From: Clostridia bacterium
GTDB taxonomy: Bacteria; Bacillota_A; Clostridia; Christensenellales; Borkfalkiaceae
Direction: 5' to 3'
NCBI GenBank assembly: GCA_017457015.1
Contig: JAFTIG010000004.1
Coordinates: forward strand, 1-13,969
DNA: 13,969 nucleotides
Shown here: positions 12,702-13,969 of the stretch, one piece after another
Layout: each line of letters opens with the position of its first letter
Position numbering within the stretch: position 1 is the stretch's first letter
Notes under the pieces: model-generated
What the model saw: only the letters and a program-made list of their open reading frames with translations
Database searches by the model: none
Told to the model about the DNA's origin: nothing
Translations under genes and position numbers: made by a program

Positions 12702-12724
12702 ATTGTCACGAAAAGGAGAGTTTT

Positions 12725-13567
12725 ATGTTCAAAATTGTTGACAAAAAAGTTCTAAACCCCACGGTGACCAGAATTGACGTTTACGCACCTTACGTTGCTA
12801 AAAAGGCACAGGCAGGTCAGTTCGTTATTATCCGTGCAACAGAAGACGGCGAGAGAATTCCTTTAACCGTTGCAGACTACGACAGAGAGAAAGGTACGGT
12901 TGCCGTTATCTTCCAGATAGTCGGTGCAACCACTTATACCTTAAACCAACTAAACGTCGGTGACTCGGTTGCAGACTTCGTTGGTCCGCTCGGTAACGCT
13001 ACGCATACTGCAGGACTTAAAAAAGTTGCTGTCGTCGGCGGTGGCGTTGGATGTGCAATCGCTTATCCCGTTGCTAAAAAACTTCATGAAGAAGGTTGTG
13101 AAGTTCACTCGATCGTAGGCTTTAGATGTAAAGATCTCGTTATTTTAGAAGACGAGTTTAAGTCTGTCAGCGATAAGTACGTTCTCATGAGCGACGACGG
13201 TACTGCAGGTACAAAGGGACTCGTAACCGACGCGCTTAAAAATCTTATCGAGAGCGGAGAGCAGTATGATGAAGTTATCGCAATAGGTCCTGTTATTATG
13301 ATGAAGTTCGTTTGCCGTCTTACCAAAGAATACGGAGTTAAGACTATCGTATCTATGAACCCGATAATGATTGACGGAACGGGTATGTGCGGTGGTTGTC
13401 GTCTTACCGTTGGTGGACAAACTAAATTTGCTTGCGTTGACGGTCCGGAATTCGACGGCCATGAAGTTGATTTTGATGAAGCAATGAAGCGCGGTGCAAG
13501 TTACAAAGAATGGGAAAGACATAAATACGAAGAAACTTGCAACCTGTTTAACAAGGAGGTTAAATAA
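12725..13567 (+). CDS. nfnA: NfnA: FAD/[2Fe-2S] subunit of the ferredoxin:NADP oxidoreductase
   Basis: A 280-aa cytoplasmic flavoprotein of the ferredoxin-NADP reductase superfamily, also annotated as the sulfide dehydrogenase or dihydroorotate dehydrogenase electron-transfer subunit. In NfnAB it binds FAD and a [2Fe-2S] cluster and handles NADH during flavin-based electron bifurcation. Seen: an N-terminal FAD barrel with RIPLTVADYD (44-53), the nucleotide loop GGGVGCAIAYPVAKKL (105-120), and the C-terminal cluster site IDGTGMCGGC (216-225) plus Cys237. Three cysteines with Asp217 match the unusual Asp/Cys3 ligation known for NfnA. The SD AAAAGGAG lies six bases before the ATG. The gene ends two bases before the nfnB ATG, with the nfnB SD inside its last codons. 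Assignment as Nfn rather than a glutamate synthase partner rests on the pair arrangement. Confidence 0.9.
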   Translation: MFKIVDKKVLNPTVTRIDVYAPYVAKKAQAGQFVIIRATEDGERIPLTVADYDREKGTVAVIFQIVGATTYTLNQLNVGDSVADFVGPLGNATHTAGLKKVAVVGGGVGCAIAYPVAKKLHEEGCEVHSIVGFRCKDLVILEDEFKSVSDKYVLMSDDGTAGTKGLVTDALKNLIESGEQYDEVIAIGPVIMMKFVCRLTKEYGVKTIVSMNPIMIDGTGMCGGCRLTVGGQTKFACVDGPEFDGHEVDFDEAMKRGASYKEWERHKYEETCNLFNKEVK

Positions 13568-13569
13568 TT

Positions 13570-13969
13570 ATGCCTAATATGTCCTTAAAGAAAAATCCGA
13601 TGCCGCATCAAGACGCGGACGTTAGAAATAAAAACTTTGAAGAAGTTGCTCTAGGTTACACTCCTGAGCAAGCAGTTGACGAAGCAGAAAGATGCTTAAA
13701 CTGTAAGAACAAGCCTTGCGTAAACGGTTGCCCCGTTATGGTTCATATCCCTGAATTTATCGCAAAAATTCGTGAAAAGGATTTTGAAGGTGCTTATCAA
13801 GTAATATCCGAATCAAGTTCACTCCCCGCAGTGTGCGGAAGAGTTTGTCCGCAAGAATCGCAATGTGAAAAATATTGTATTCGCGGAATTAAGGGTGAAC
13901 CCGTTGGTATCGGTAGGTTAGAGCGTTTCGTTGCAGACTATCACAACGCAAACTGCAAAGACAAGCCCG
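13570..13969 (+). CDS. nfnB: NfnB / GltD-like NADPH oxidoreductase subunit, 5' part only
   Basis: The first 133 codons of a gene cut by the window end. The N-terminal ferredoxin-like domain shows the paired iron-sulfur motifs CLNCKNKPCVNGCPV (about residues 45-59) and CGRVCPQESQCE (about 95-106), as in NfnB and the small subunit of NADPH-dependent glutamate synthase. The FAD and NADPH domains should follow outside the window. AAGGAGGT lies inside the end of nfnA, nine bases before the ATG, and the two genes are separated by two bases, so they are translated from one mRNA. Family members are about 460 aa. Directly following NfnA, this subunit most likely completes the NADH/ferredoxin/NADPH transhydrogenase. 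A stand-alone glutamate synthase role is less likely, as no large GltB-type subunit is seen. Confidence 0.9.
   Translation, partial: MPNMSLKKNPMPHQDADVRNKNFEEVALGYTPEQAVDEAERCLNCKNKPCVNGCPVMVHIPEFIAKIREKDFEGAYQVISESSSLPAVCGRVCPQESQCEKYCIRGIKGEPVGIGRLERFVADYHNANCKDKP

Overview
The window looks like a chromosomal segment of an anaerobic, AT-rich Firmicute, probably an uncultured gut-type clostridium. The evidence is strong AGGAGG-type ribosome binding sites, many consensus sigma-A promoters with exactly 17-bp spacers, GC-rich hairpin plus T-run terminators, a type III glutamine synthetase, and an NfnAB-type ferredoxin:NADP oxidoreductase pair. No rRNA, tRNA, CRISPR array, transposase or integrase was seen. 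Species cannot be named from the sequence alone.

Layout. (1) 52-1738: a CLC chloride/proton antiporter with a C-terminal TrkA-C-like domain, ending at a bidirectional terminator. (2) 1704-2010, minus strand: a complete but unannotated small transcription unit, made of a consensus promoter, a very strong SD, a 15-codon ORF, a structured region and a terminator. (3) 2055-3008: a RimK-like ATP-grasp ligase whose promoter places the start of the mRNA almost at the ATG, so it is probably leaderless. (4) 3043-4739: an mgsA (methylglyoxal synthase) and glycerate kinase operon. (5) 4654-6256: a MATE efflux pump with a terminator in its leader. (6) 6258-8527: glutamine synthetase III with two tandem promoters. 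(7) 8528-9106: a gene-poor stretch with an imperfect inverted-repeat element and two GC-rich palindromes. (8) 9107-10666: a small XRE repressor divergent from a broken DUF2130 gene. (9) 10678-12053, minus strand: an AraM/G1PDH-type dehydrogenase. (10) 12093-12488: a second XRE repressor, divergent from a short terminator-ended RNA. (11) 12611-13969: nfnA and the start of nfnB.

How the genes fit together. The metabolic genes serve fermentative carbon flow (methylglyoxal synthase, glycerate kinase, glycerol-1-phosphate dehydrogenase), ammonia assimilation (GSIII) and redox balancing (NfnAB). They are separate transcription units, not one pathway cluster.

The most unusual part is regulatory. 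Each of the two XRE regulators sits beside a promoter of the same design: a TTGAC core, an 18-bp palindrome that supplies the last base of the -35 and fills the 17-bp spacer, then a TAYAAT -10. The palindrome sequence differs between the two. One promoter drives the DUF2130 gene, now a pseudogene with a frameshift and two TAA codons. The other drives a roughly 80-nt RNA with no convincing ORF. With the 1704-1975 minus-strand RNA, this gives two candidate small RNAs that are not explained by any family I recognise.
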